Positions 8,326-17,137 of a stretch of 64,000 nucleotides of DNA are shown in pieces. Each line of letters opens with the position of its first letter. Positions within the stretch are counted from its first letter, which is position 1. Under the pieces are notes generated by a model. The model searched no databases, was not told where the DNA came from, and was given only the letters and a program-made list of their open reading frames with translations. Position numbers and translations under genes: made by a program. Source of the stretch: an uncultured Sulfitobacter sp. (GTDB taxonomy: Bacteria; Pseudomonadota; Alphaproteobacteria; Rhodobacterales; Rhodobacteraceae); contig CANMXJ010000004.1 in the NCBI GenBank assembly GCA_947501805.1, forward strand, positions 248,001-312,000, read 5' to 3'.

Positions 8326-8952
8326 CTAGCTGGTGACAAAGCGCGCCAGTTCGCGCTGGATCACTTGCGCCAGATGGGCGGTCACGCGCACCTTTTGTGT
8401 CTGGCCCTGACGGTCTGCTTCAACCGCAGCAACGCCCCCGAGAGCGGGCAAATTCGCTTCGATCCCGGCTGTGCTGGTCAGGGCTTGCCCGGTCGAGGCC
8501 CGGCGCACTGTCAGATTGAACATGATATTGTGCACGCCTCCGACGGTATAGCGGGATTTCTCTGTCACCGAATGAAAACGGACAACTTCAACATCAAGCG
8601 TTACAGCGGTGGCACCATTCATGTCTTTGGTACCCTCTTTGAATCCGGCCTCTAAAAGGGCTGCGACCTGTGCATGCCGATCACCAATGGGATCACCACG
8701 CCAGACGATGTCGCCTTTGGGATAATAACTGTTTGCTTCGGAGACCGTTAGCGATTGCGGCACAGAGATATTGATCGCCGTCACGGTCATGGGCAGGGCA
8801 TTGTGCGCTTGCGGCAGACTGCCTGACTGCACCGCCTGTACCGGCGGCGTTACCTCAAAGGGGGCGTTTCGGCTGGCGATATCGGGCATCTTGCCACAGG
8901 CTGCTACCGATGCACCGAGAGCAACCAGTGTGAAAAACTTCAGAGTCTGCAT
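8326..8952 (-). CDS. Lipoprotein, DUF6778-like
   Basis: The 208-residue protein starts with a lipoprotein signal peptide, MQTLKFFTLVALGASVAAC, with Cys at about residue 19. The rest contains a conserved-looking MTVTAINISVPQSLTVSE segment and a VTLDVEVVRFHSVTEKSRY strand-rich core. AGGTAG sits 3 bases before the ATG. The frame continues upstream without a stop but that part has no signal peptide before it and crosses a non-coding stretch, so the signal-peptide start is chosen. I recall similar Rhodobacterales proteins under DUF6778; function unknown. Confidence 0.78.
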   Translation of the reverse strand: MQTLKFFTLVALGASVAACGKMPDIASRNAPFEVTPPVQAVQSGSLPQAHNALPMTVTAINISVPQSLTVSEANSYYPKGDIVWRGDPIGDRHAQVAALLEAGFKEGTKDMNGATAVTLDVEVVRFHSVTEKSRYTVGGVHNIMFNLTVRRASTGQALTSTAGIEANLPALGGVAAVEADRQGQTQKVRVTAHLAQVIQRELARFVTS

Positions 8953-9083
8953 GTCTACCTCGCTTTGGACACTTGGGCGCGCCCGTTTTTGTTTGGCTTC
9001 GACATGCGCGCAAATTGAGGCACCATTTGGGCGATTTTGATCTAATATTTCCAATGTTTCCTTACCGCCACAGTCTGAACGTG

Positions 9084-9356
9084 TCAGTTGCGAGGCCGGG
9101 AACGCCATCCGCCACGCCGGCGCGGCGTAGCCATTGAGGTCAGTCCCTCGTTCAGTACCTGGCTCATGGGGTGATCGGGATGGGTTGGCAGATATTGATC
9201 CAAAAGCGTGCGGATCGCGGTGCCGGTATCCTGCTCCAATGGCAGGCTCAACGCCCAATCCAGGAAGATCGAGCGGCATTCCGGTTTTGTGATCCCTTCT
9301 ATCCGGTAACTCTCAAAAATAAGTCCTTTAGGGTCTTGTTTGCTGCCCTTACTCAT
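9084..9356 (-). CDS. Conserved hypothetical protein coupled to glnE
   Basis: The 90-residue protein (MSKGSKQDPKGLIFESYRIE..., ending in an Arg-rich tail RRRGGWRSRPRN) overlaps the glnE stop by four bases (ATGA at 9353-9356), so it is translated from the glnE mRNA. It has no signal peptide or membrane segment. The core FESYRIEGITKPECRSIFLDWALSLP looks like a compact helical domain, followed by a segment LLDQYLPTHPDHPMSQVL. I recognise it only as a clade-typical unknown. Its place suggests a link with nitrogen control, which is inference. Confidence 0.72.
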   Translation of the reverse strand: MSKGSKQDPKGLIFESYRIEGITKPECRSIFLDWALSLPLEQDTGTAIRTLLDQYLPTHPDHPMSQVLNEGLTSMATPRRRGGWRSRPRN

Positions 9357-12148
9357 TCTGTTGCACTCCGGTCTTTTAACACAGCATCTATGACCTCTAC
9401 CGCGGCCGCATAGGTTTGTTCCATTCGCGTCCTTGACGCTGCAAGAGTGTCGCACCCCAGCGATCGGGCCAAAAATGCAGCCCCCGCCTGCCCCAAAGTC
9501 GCGTCATCCAGTGTTTCGGCAGAAAGCAGGCGCGCCGCGCATTGCAATGACCAGCAAGCAGCATAGGCTTCGCTCAGAGTACGCGCGGCCTCTTTGTCCA
9601 GAATTCCCACGTCCATGCCTGCCGCGATGCCATCAGGGATACGCTGCGCCGGTTGGCCCGCGATCAAGGCACAGGCCTGTGCGAATAGCTCAATGTCTTG
9701 CAAGCGTCCCGCACCGATCTTGGCGTCCCACGGGCCGTTTGGAGATTTCGCCGCAGCGATCCGGCGGCGCATCTCGGCCACCTCCGACAACACTTGATCT
9801 GCATCGCTTGGCGTGGCCAGCACCTCCTTGCAGAGGGCTGCGACGTCCGCGCCCACGTCATCAGGTCCCGCGATCACATGTGCGCGGGTCAACGCAAGGT
9901 GTTCCCAAACCCAGCTTTCGGTTTTCTGATAACTTTCAAAGCTGGCAAGGCTGGTGGCCACCGGTCCCTGATTGCCCGACGGGCGAAGGCGCATGTCGAT
10001 TTCATAGAGTTTGCCCTGTGACATCGGGGCAGTCATCGCCGTGATCATCGCTTGGGTCAGGCGCGCATAGTAAGTCCGCGTTGGCAGCGGGCGTTTACCA
10101 TCGGATTCCTCCTGATCTACAGGATCGTAAATCACCAGCAGGTCCAGATCGGAGTTGGCAGTCAATCGCCCCGCGCCGAGGGATCCCATGCCCAAGATAA
10201 CCGCACCGCGTCCCGGCGGTGGGCCATGCCGGGTTGCGAACTGAACCGTGACCACGGGCCAAAGTGCTGCCAATACCGCACGCGCCAAATCCGCATATTG
10301 CTGTCCTGCTGTGTCCGCGTCTGTCAGCCCGCGCAATAAATGCACCCCGATCCGGAAATGCCATTCGCGCGCCCAACGGCGGGTACCGTCAAGTTGGGTT
10401 TCGTAATTGGGTTCGGCTGCCAGGACAGCCTTCAAGGCTTGCGTCAGTCCGCTCTCTCCTGGCCAATCGCTGAAAAAGTCGCCACCGATGACCGCATCAA
10501 AAACGCCTGCGTTACGTGATAGATGGGTCGCAAGGGCCGGTGAAGTACTGACAATATCAATGAGCAAATCAGCAAGCGGCGGGTTGGCTTTCAGCAAGGA
10601 GAACAGTTGCACCCCCGCAGGAAGCCCCGCAAGGAAACCGTCAAAGGCCAGCAGCGCCTCGTCCGGTTTGGATGCTTGCGCCAGCCGCGCCAACAGATCG
10701 GGCTTGAGACGCTCGAACAATTGCGCACCGCGATCAGAGCGTAGCGCAGGATAGCTGGGCCAGCGATCAAGCGTTTTAGTGTCAAATACATGCGCACCTT
10801 CCTTGGCTGGCGGCTCCGCCTGTGATCCGGCAAAGAAGCCTTCGATCAGATCGTGCACTTGCGAAAGCCGTTCCGTAAGGTCCGCTTTCAGCGCCACCAC
10901 GTCCACATCCATCATCGCCGCAAGCCGCTCAAACCCCTCTTCGGATTTTGGCAGATCATGGGTTTGTGCATCGCGCACCATTTGCAAACGATGCTCGATC
11001 GTGCGGTGGGCACGGTAATGATCCGTCAACGTCACCGCTGCGTCTTCGGGTACCCAACCTTTCTCAGCCAGCACCGCAAGGCTTTCGCAGGTTCCGCGCA
11101 GGCGCAATTCTGCATCACGCCCGCCCGCGATCAACTGGCGTGTCTGTGTAAAGAACTCTATTTCCCGGATACCGCCCCGCCCCAACTTCATGTTGTGCCC
11201 CGGCAAGGTGATCGGCCCCCCCAGTCCTTTGTGCTCGCGGATCGCAAGGCGCATGTCATGGGCGTCCTGAATGGCAGCAAAGTCCAGATGCCTGCGCCAA
11301 ACAAACGGACGCAACGCCTTGATAAAGCGCCCGCCTGCCGCCAGATCCCCCGCGCAGGGCCGCGCCTTGATGTAGGCGGCTCGCTCCCACGTGCGGCCCA
11401 GCGATTCATAATACCGCTCCGCCGCCTCCATGGCGATGCACACCGGCGTCACAGCCGGATCGGGGCGCAGGCGTAAATCAGTGCGAAAGACGTAGCCCTC
11501 CCCCGTGAGATCACTCAGCGTACCGCTCATTGCGCGTGTGGCGCGGATAAAAGCGGTGCGGGCATCGTGGAAATCCGCCGCTTCAAAGCGGGTTTCATCA
11601 AACAGGCAGATCAGGTCGATGTCAGAGGAATAATTCAGCTCGCGCGCGCCCATCTTGCCCATCGCCAGCACCGTCATACCGCCAGCGTCAGCCAGATCGT
11701 CCTCCGTCATGCCGGGCAGTTTGCCGCGCTTGATTTGTGGCGCAAGTCCTGCCCGCAAAGCAACACCGCAGGCTGCATCGGCATAATCGGTCAACGCACC
11801 CGTCACCTGTTCAAGTGACCACGCCCCACCCAGATCACATAGGGCCGCCAACAACGCCACGCGTCGCTTGCCAATGCGCAGGGTGTCACCAACTTTGTCA
11901 AACGGTGCCGCTGCTGCGACCTTGATCACGTCCCGAAGGGCAGCCTGCGGATCATCAACCGCGCCTCTCAGCCAATCGACCTCTTTTTCAAGCGATGACA
12001 TCAGATACGGGGCTGTTGATGCCGCCCCCGCAATCAGTTCACGCAGTTCCACCGGCAGGTCGGATACCAGCGCCTCTGCGTCCTGCGCACGGGCTTTGTC
12101 AAAGTGGCGCGGGGCGCGGGTGATTTGTGAGATGAGGCTGCTTGTCAT
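9353..12148 (-). CDS. glnE: Bifunctional glutamine synthetase adenylyltransferase/deadenylase
   Basis: GlnE adenylylates glutamine synthetase under nitrogen excess and removes AMP under limitation, under PII control. The 931-residue protein has two nucleotidyltransferase domains: an N-terminal one with GKMGARELNYSSDIDL and a C-terminal one with MGSLGAGRLTANSDLDLL, each carrying the paired acidic residues. The length matches the family (about 930-980). I start at ATG 12148 (MTSSLISQITRAPRHFDKAR); the frame extends further upstream but would run through the divergent ybaK-type gene. Only 28 bp separates the two divergent starts. Confidence 0.95.
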   Translation of the reverse strand: MTSSLISQITRAPRHFDKARAQDAEALVSDLPVELRELIAGAASTAPYLMSSLEKEVDWLRGAVDDPQAALRDVIKVAAAAPFDKVGDTLRIGKRRVALLAALCDLGGAWSLEQVTGALTDYADAACGVALRAGLAPQIKRGKLPGMTEDDLADAGGMTVLAMGKMGARELNYSSDIDLICLFDETRFEAADFHDARTAFIRATRAMSGTLSDLTGEGYVFRTDLRLRPDPAVTPVCIAMEAAERYYESLGRTWERAAYIKARPCAGDLAAGGRFIKALRPFVWRRHLDFAAIQDAHDMRLAIREHKGLGGPITLPGHNMKLGRGGIREIEFFTQTRQLIAGGRDAELRLRGTCESLAVLAEKGWVPEDAAVTLTDHYRAHRTIEHRLQMVRDAQTHDLPKSEEGFERLAAMMDVDVVALKADLTERLSQVHDLIEGFFAGSQAEPPAKEGAHVFDTKTLDRWPSYPALRSDRGAQLFERLKPDLLARLAQASKPDEALLAFDGFLAGLPAGVQLFSLLKANPPLADLLIDIVSTSPALATHLSRNAGVFDAVIGGDFFSDWPGESGLTQALKAVLAAEPNYETQLDGTRRWAREWHFRIGVHLLRGLTDADTAGQQYADLARAVLAALWPVVTVQFATRHGPPPGRGAVILGMGSLGAGRLTANSDLDLLVIYDPVDQEESDGKRPLPTRTYYARLTQAMITAMTAPMSQGKLYEIDMRLRPSGNQGPVATSLASFESYQKTESWVWEHLALTRAHVIAGPDDVGADVAALCKEVLATPSDADQVLSEVAEMRRRIAAAKSPNGPWDAKIGAGRLQDIELFAQACALIAGQPAQRIPDGIAAGMDVGILDKEAARTLSEAYAACWSLQCAARLLSAETLDDATLGQAGAAFLARSLGCDTLAASRTRMEQTYAAAVEVIDAVLKDRSATE

Positions 12149-12176
12149 GGTATAATCTTTGCGCCAGTGTCCGCCC

Positions 12177-12644
12177 ATGAGCAAGAGCCTGAAACGAGTG
12201 CGTGCCACTTTAGAAGCCGCAGGAACCCCTGCCCGGATTGTCGAGACTGCGCTTGCGCGCACGGCTGCGGATGCAGCAACCGCAATTGGCTGCGCCGTTG
12301 ACCAGATTGCCAAATCTATCGTGTTGCGCGGTGAGATGAGCGGTGAAGCTGTGGTTTTCATCACATCGGGCAGCCGGCAAGTTGATCTGGATGTTGCTGC
12401 AAAACTTGCCGGAGAGCCTTTGGGAAAGGCCGATGCAGCGCTGATCCGCGCCCAGACGGGCTTTGCGATTGGCGGTGTTTCTCCTGTGGGGCATGTCAGC
12501 GAAACACGTAAATGGTTCGACAAGACCTTGCTTGATTTCGACATTATCTGGGCCGCTGCTGGGACACCCCACCATGTTTTCGGCTTGGACCCTGCTGAAA
12601 TGTTGCAAATTTCCGGTGCACAACAAGCTGATTTCATTAAATAA
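12177..12644 (+). CDS. YbaK/EbsC-family aminoacyl-tRNA deacylase-like protein
   Basis: YbaK/ProX-like proteins hydrolyse mischarged aminoacyl-tRNAs. The 155-residue product has the family landmarks QIAKSIVLRG (with Lys), a strand VVFITSGSRQVDL, the GFAIGGVSPVGH loop and a C-terminal VFGLDPAEMLQISGA. It is divergent from glnE. The ATG at 12177 is preferred to an in-frame TTG at 12159. The specific tRNA is not predictable by eye. Confidence 0.88.
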   Translation: MSKSLKRVRATLEAAGTPARIVETALARTAADAATAIGCAVDQIAKSIVLRGEMSGEAVVFITSGSRQVDLDVAAKLAGEPLGKADAALIRAQTGFAIGGVSPVGHVSETRKWFDKTLLDFDIIWAAAGTPHHVFGLDPAEMLQISGAQQADFIK

Positions 12645-12653
12645 TCGAAATTA

Positions 12654-12672
12654 ATGTAAAAGACTTTCACAT
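12654..12672. promoter_or_regulatory. 19-bp dyad, copy 1, upstream of DUF2852 gene
   Basis: ATGTAAAAGACTTTCACAT is palindromic at all but one pair of positions around a central base (ATGT.AAAG/CTTT.ACAT). A second copy lies 58 bp downstream. The shape is that of a dimeric regulator's operator. The half-site spacing (TGT-N11-ACA) does not match the usual Crp, NifA or PpsR spacing. Confidence 0.5.
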
Positions 12673-12711
12673 TCACCCTTGCAACATGGCACACAATCGC
12701 CATTTTGATTT

Positions 12712-12730
12712 ATGTAAAGGGCATTCACAT
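12712..12730. promoter_or_regulatory. 19-bp dyad, copy 2, upstream of DUF2852 gene
   Basis: ATGTAAAGGGCATTCACAT shares 15 of 19 bases with copy 1 and keeps the same outer arms ATGTAAA and TTCACAT, including the same off-symmetry A/C pair. It ends 58 bp before the DUF2852 ATG. Confidence 0.5.
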
Positions 12731-12788
12731 AAGACCCTTTGAAACAGAGAGGCCGTAGTCAGGCCTACCCACACGAAAGGTTTGATGA

Positions 12789-13199
12789 ATGAACACCATG
12801 ACCCAAGAGCAGACATATGCGCCCCGCCCCAACTGGTTTGCGCGTGCGGAAATGTGGTTGGATGACAAAGGCAAAGGCGCGTGGATCGCTGCGATGGTCC
12901 TTGGCTTTGTCTTTTTCTGGCCTGTCGGCCTCGCCCTTCTTGCTTATATGATCTGGAGTAAACGTATGTTTTCTGGCAAATCCTGCGCCAAGCGCATGAA
13001 CCGTACTGTAATGTCCACCCGCAGCACCGGGAACGCCGCGTTTGATGCCTACAAGGCAGACACTCTGCGCCGTCTCGAAGAAGAGCAGAACAACTTTGAA
13101 GCCTTCCTCGAACGTCTGCGCGAAGCCAAGGACAAAGCAGAGTTCGACCAGTTCATGGATGACCGCGCCAAGCGCAGCGATGCCGCTGCCGAAGCGTAA
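12789..13199 (+). CDS. DUF2852 domain-containing membrane protein
   Basis: The 136-residue protein has one strong membrane segment (WIAAMVLGFVFFWPVGLALL, residues about 35-54) after a short aromatic N-terminal region, then a basic stretch and a charged, probably coiled-coil C-terminus (LRRLEEEQNNFEAFLERLRE). This matches DUF2852, common in Rhodobacterales and Rhizobiales and of unknown function. Two tandem palindromes precede it, suggesting tight regulation. A strong hairpin lies just after the stop. Confidence 0.82.
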   Translation: MNTMTQEQTYAPRPNWFARAEMWLDDKGKGAWIAAMVLGFVFFWPVGLALLAYMIWSKRMFSGKSCAKRMNRTVMSTRSTGNAAFDAYKADTLRRLEEEQNNFEAFLERLREAKDKAEFDQFMDDRAKRSDAAAEA

Positions 13200-13208
13200 A
13201 TGACGACA

Positions 13209-13229
13209 CCTCCCGGTTTTGCCGGGAGG
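13209..13229 (+). terminator. Hairpin after the DUF2852 gene
   Basis: CCTCCCGG at 13209-13216 pairs with CCGGGAGG at 13222-13229 around a TTTTG loop: an 8-bp G+C-rich stem 10 bases after the stop. No T-run follows, so it may end transcription inefficiently or stabilise the mRNA 3' end. Confidence 0.55.
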
Positions 13230-13255
13230 GTATCCACCCCCGAACCAACGAGAGC

Positions 13256-13684
13256 ATGATGACACCCGACCCCGATATCCAATCACAATTCTATGACGGC
13301 ATCCCGAGCAAGCGATTCCTGGCCTGGATCGTCGATATGATCATCATCATCGGCATCTGCCTGTTGGTGTTGCCATTCACCGCTTTCACCGGACTCTTCT
13401 TCTTTCCCTTCCTGATGCTGGTCTTTGGTTTTGCTTATCGTGTTGTGACACTGGCAAACGGCTCTGCGACATGGGGCATGCGCCTGATGGGCATGGAAAT
13501 CCGCCAAAGCGATGACAGTCCACTGGATTTAGGTCAGGCTTTCCTGCACACATTGGGCTACTCGATTTCTTTTGCGATGGCCCCGCTGCAACTCATCTCG
13601 GTTGTGCTGATGCTGACTTCCGCTCGAAAGCAGGGTTTGAACGACATGGTACTTGGAACCGTTCCCATGAATCGGCGTCGTTAA
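13256..13684 (+). CDS. RDD-family membrane protein
   Basis: The 142-residue protein carries the RDD pattern: an early KRFLAWIVDMIIII segment with Arg and Asp, two to three membrane helices, and the closing GLNDMVLGTVPM motif. RDD proteins are small inner-membrane proteins of mostly unknown role. There are two adjacent ATG codons (13256 and 13259), and either could be the start. It lies 56 bp after the DUF2852 gene and before bpt. Confidence 0.87.
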   Translation: MMTPDPDIQSQFYDGIPSKRFLAWIVDMIIIIGICLLVLPFTAFTGLFFFPFLMLVFGFAYRVVTLANGSATWGMRLMGMEIRQSDDSPLDLGQAFLHTLGYSISFAMAPLQLISVVLMLTSARKQGLNDMVLGTVPMNRRR

Positions 13685-13799
13685 TGCGCGGTGACAGGCG
13701 TCGTTCACAATCCGTCCATCAGTATAAAAAATTTACTAAAACACGGCTTGGCCCGACACCAAGGCAAGGTTACACTTGGGCGAACCAAGAACGGATACC

Positions 13800-14621
13800 A
13801 TGCGCCATACACTCCCCCTTACGCCGCAATTCTATGTGACAGCGCCGCAGCCCTGCCCTTATCTTGAGGGTCGGCTAGAGCGGAAACTGTTCACCGCCTT
13901 GCAGGGCGAGAATGCGACAGAGCTGAACAATAGCCTGTCTGCGCAAGGGTTTCGCCGATCTCAGAATGTTCTCTACCGCCCCTCCTGTGCGGATTGCGCC
14001 TCCTGCTTGTCGGCACGGATCGAAGTGGCATCGTTCAAACCAAGCCGGAGCCAACGTCGCATCATCAAGCGCAACACCACGTTGGAACGCCGTGCCACAT
14101 CACCTTGGGCAACCGAGGACCAATATGCATTGTTTCGGCGTTACCTCGACAGCCGTCACGCAGATGGCGGTATGGCGGATATGGATGTATTCGAATTTGC
14201 TGCAATGATCGAAGAAACGCCAATCCGCAGCCGCGTCGTAGAATATACAGATGCCGAGACTCGGGAGCTGATCGGTGTCTGTCTCACCGATGTTTTGGGT
14301 GATGGTGTCAGCATGGTGTATTCCTTCTACACGCCGGACCGCCCCAGCGATGGGTTGGGCAACTACATCATCCTTGATCATATCGAAATCGCCCGCGACG
14401 CTGGCCTGCCTTACGTCTATCTGGGCTATTGGGTGCCGGGCAGTCAAAAGATGGGCTACAAGGCCAAGTTTTCTGGCGTCGAAGTCTACATTGGCGGCAA
14501 ATGGCAAAAGCTGAACAATCCGGACGAATTCGAACCCGAGCAGCATCCGCTGAGCAATGATCCCATTGCCGAACAGGTTGCCAACATCGCGCTGCCCGAC
14601 ATGGCGCAACGACGGCGCTGA
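13800..14621 (+). CDS. bpt: Aspartate/glutamate leucyltransferase (arginyltransferase family)
   Basis: This enzyme attaches Leu from Leu-tRNA to N-terminal Asp or Glu, producing N-degrons for ClpS/ClpAP. The 273-residue product has the N-terminal ATE domain with the Cys-rich [14 protein letters not shown] motif and the C-terminal GNAT-like ATE domain ([25 protein letters not shown]). The plain ATG at 13800 is chosen over a TTG at 13776. The name ate is also used for this gene. Confidence 0.92.
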   Translation: MRHTLPLTPQFYVTAPQPCPYLEGRLERKLFTALQGENATELNNSLSAQGFRRSQNVLYRPSCADCASCLSARIEVASFKPSRSQRRIIKRNTTLERRATSPWATEDQYALFRRYLDSRHADGGMADMDVFEFAAMIEETPIRSRVVEYTDAETRELIGVCLTDVLGDGVSMVYSFYTPDRPSDGLGNYIILDHIEIARDAGLPYVYLGYWVPGSQKMGYKAKFSGVEVYIGGKWQKLNNPDEFEPEQHPLSNDPIAEQVANIALPDMAQRRR

Positions 14622-14731
14622 ACCCCTCTCCTCTTTTTGGCCTTAAATATCGTAGTGCAACATCCACACCGGTCGATGCAGTTGTTTTGGCCACCAACAG
14701 TTCCCCCACGCTTCAATCCTTGAAATGAAAC

Positions 14732-14756
14732 GAGGCCGCCTTCTTCAGGCGGCCTC
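14732..14756 (-). terminator. Terminator hairpin of the TakP-like TRAP operon
   Basis: GAGGCCGCC (14732-14740) and GGCGGCCTC (14748-14756) form a perfect 9-bp stem with a 7-base loop. Read leftward it is followed by GTTTCATTTC, a T-rich tail, and it sits 30 bases beyond the permease stop. It may also help end bpt transcription from the other side. Confidence 0.65.
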
Positions 14757-14785
14757 ACATTCAGATCAACCCTGTCGTTGCATAT

Positions 14786-17137
14786 CTACGGGATCAGATC
14801 AGGAACGATGGTCACAATCGCCGGGAAGAACCAGAGGATTGCGAGACCGGCCACCTGAATCAACACAAACGGAATAATGCCGCGATAGATATGTTGGGTG
14901 GTCACAGAGGCCGGTGCCACTCCGCGCAGATAGAACAGCGCAAAGCCGAAGGGCGGCGTCAGGAAGGACGTTTGCAGGTTCACGGCGATCATGATCGTCA
15001 CCCACTTGGGATCGAATGTACCACCATAGATCACAGGTCCGACGATGGGCACCACGATGTAAATGATCTCAAGGAAATCGAGAACAAACCCCAGAACAAA
15101 CAGTACCAACATCACCAACAGGAAGACCGTCAACTCGTTGTCAAACGACTTGAGAAACTGCTGGATATAATGCTCGCCACCAAAGCTGATCACCACAAGG
15201 TTCAACAATTGCGAACCAATGAGAATAGTGAAGACCATGGAAGTTACTTTGGCCGTTTCGCGTACCACTGGCGTCAGAACGCCGTGTGTGAACAGGATGT
15301 AGCAAGAGAACAAAAGGCCAAAGACCGCATAGAGGTAGGCACCATAGGCCACAAAGAACGCAATCCAGGATTCAAAGGTGACCCCGTCCTGATTGATCCG
15401 CAGATCAAAGTTCACGCCGACCAGAATGCAGACAATAATCGCCAACGTTGACCAGATGATCACCTTAGGAGAGCGGTCCTCGTCTTTCAGCTTGCGATAC
15501 GCCGCCAACATGATCGCACCACCCGCACCCAGTGCCGCTGCAGGTGTGGGGTTTGTAATGCCTCCAAGAATGGAGCCAAGCACCGCTACGATCAACATCA
15601 GTGGTGGAAAGACCACGCGGATCAACTCGTTCTGCGCACAGATCTTGGTGGCATAGACCACCCCGTAAAGCGCCAGCGCAAAGGGGATTCCCAACAACAC
15701 GACTGTCAGACCTGCGGATGTGGTGGGACTGATCAATAGAATATCTACCAGAACCGCTAGTACCACCCCTACTGCGCCGATCATCAAGGGGCGCGCATCC
15801 GAGGACGGCGATACGCCGCGCGCGGTTGTCAGGAACAGCGACAGCAGGATCAACAGGATTGCAATGCCGGTGCCCACGGGTGCCGCCGCAGAAATCTTTG
15901 CTGCCTGTTTTTCGGCAAGTGCCTCGGCGCTCAACCGTTCCGATTGCGTAAGCCCTCCAGCATCATCGATGGTTTTCTGCTCTTCCAAGGCGCGATCCCA
16001 TGCGTCCTGTCCGTGCAGATCAATCATCGAGGCTTTGCATTCCTCACCCACATTGGTGCGCAAGCTGGCCGCCTGCCCGATGTCGGAAAAGCTTGAAACT
16101 GTTGTTGACTGACTGCCCACAAAACCGAGGTTGCCCAGAAAGATCGTGCCGACAACCAACAGAACCGGTGCACCAAGGAACCATGTAAAGGCTTCATTGC
16201 GCGTGATCGGCTCTGAATTGGTCGAACCCATTTCAACGGCCGGTGCCTTGTCCGGGTTCAGCAACGCGTAACCAAAGGCATAAAGCGCGTAGAGAAGCGC
16301 CAGCAAGATACCCGGCAGCAGCGCCGCCTGAAACAGCGTGCCTACAGAAACAACAGCGGGTTCGCCCAGCAATGTAAGCGCGTCTGTACAGCCTGCGGTT
16401 TGCGCACGCGCTTCTTGTGCTGCAGAGTATAGATCCCCTGCCAGCGTGCCGAGCAGAACAATAACAATCGAGGGCGGAATGATTTGCCCCAAAGTGCCGG
16501 ATGCGGCGATGACCCCTGTGGCCAGTTCGGGAGAATAATTATGACGCAGCATGGTCGGCAGCGCGAGCAGACCCATCGTCACAACGGTGGCACCAACAAT
16601 CCCAGTTGAAGCCGCCAGAAAGGCACCCACAACAACCACGGACACGGCCAAGCCACCGGGCAAAGGGCCAAAAACCTTGGCCATTGTTGTCAACAGATCG
16701 TTCGCGATCTTTGAACGCTCAAGCGTGATTCCCATCAGAACAAACATCAGCACGGCCAGCAGCGTTTCAATCGACTGGCCCGCCAGCACGCGTTCATTCA
16801 TACGGTTCACGATGAACGAAACGTTGCGATCTAGTGCAACTTCCCAGCCCTGTGGAAAGACGGGTTCACCGATACGCGGCAAGTCGGGATATCGGAACAG
16901 CGATACCGTGTCCTCCTTGACCCCTGAGTTTACCAGCGCGCGATACGCATCCGATGAGGTGTCAATCGCCTGGTGGATCAGCAAACCCGCAGAATCCATC
17001 GCGGCAATGATGCCAAAGGAAATGATACCCGCGCCGCCAATGGCAAAAGCCACTGGAAAGCCGGAGAGAATGCCGCCAAACAGGCAGACAAATACGATAA
17101 TCAGGCCGACTTCGACCCCGTCGAGACCAAAAAACAT
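14786..17137 (-). CDS. TRAP transporter large permease, enlarged DctM type
   Basis: DctM subunits form the Na+-coupled membrane pore of TRAP transporters. The N-terminal half has DctM hallmarks (FGGILSGFPVAFAIGGAG, GTLGQIIPPSIVIVLLG) and the C-terminal end has VNLQTSFLTPPFGFALFYLRG. At 783 residues it is far longer than the usual 420-450: extra sequence appears as a hydrophilic insert (about residues 65-110), a second one near 240-270, and a long stretch with several added membrane helices between about residues 330 and 600. It starts in a TGATG overlap with the small permease gene. Similar large forms go with TakP-like binding proteins, so a 2-oxoacid or hydroxyacid substrate is plausible. 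Confidence 0.9.
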   Translation of the reverse strand: MFFGLDGVEVGLIIVFVCLFGGILSGFPVAFAIGGAGIISFGIIAAMDSAGLLIHQAIDTSSDAYRALVNSGVKEDTVSLFRYPDLPRIGEPVFPQGWEVALDRNVSFIVNRMNERVLAGQSIETLLAVLMFVLMGITLERSKIANDLLTTMAKVFGPLPGGLAVSVVVVGAFLAASTGIVGATVVTMGLLALPTMLRHNYSPELATGVIAASGTLGQIIPPSIVIVLLGTLAGDLYSAAQEARAQTAGCTDALTLLGEPAVVSVGTLFQAALLPGILLALLYALYAFGYALLNPDKAPAVEMGSTNSEPITRNEAFTWFLGAPVLLVVGTIFLGNLGFVGSQSTTVSSFSDIGQAASLRTNVGEECKASMIDLHGQDAWDRALEEQKTIDDAGGLTQSERLSAEALAEKQAAKISAAAPVGTGIAILLILLSLFLTTARGVSPSSDARPLMIGAVGVVLAVLVDILLISPTTSAGLTVVLLGIPFALALYGVVYATKICAQNELIRVVFPPLMLIVAVLGSILGGITNPTPAAALGAGGAIMLAAYRKLKDEDRSPKVIIWSTLAIIVCILVGVNFDLRINQDGVTFESWIAFFVAYGAYLYAVFGLLFSCYILFTHGVLTPVVRETAKVTSMVFTILIGSQLLNLVVISFGGEHYIQQFLKSFDNELTVFLLVMLVLFVLGFVLDFLEIIYIVVPIVGPVIYGGTFDPKWVTIMIAVNLQTSFLTPPFGFALFYLRGVAPASVTTQHIYRGIIPFVLIQVAGLAILWFFPAIVTIVPDLIP

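Noticed and set aside
12654..12672. Crp, NifA or PpsR binding site
   Set aside because: The spacing between TGT and ACA is 11 bases; those regulators use different spacings (Crp TGTGA-N6-TCACA, NifA TGT-N10-ACA, PpsR TGT-N12-ACA).
12149..12703. Upstream extension of the glnE frame
   Set aside because: It runs through the divergent YbaK-family gene. A start at 12148 gives the normal GlnE length.
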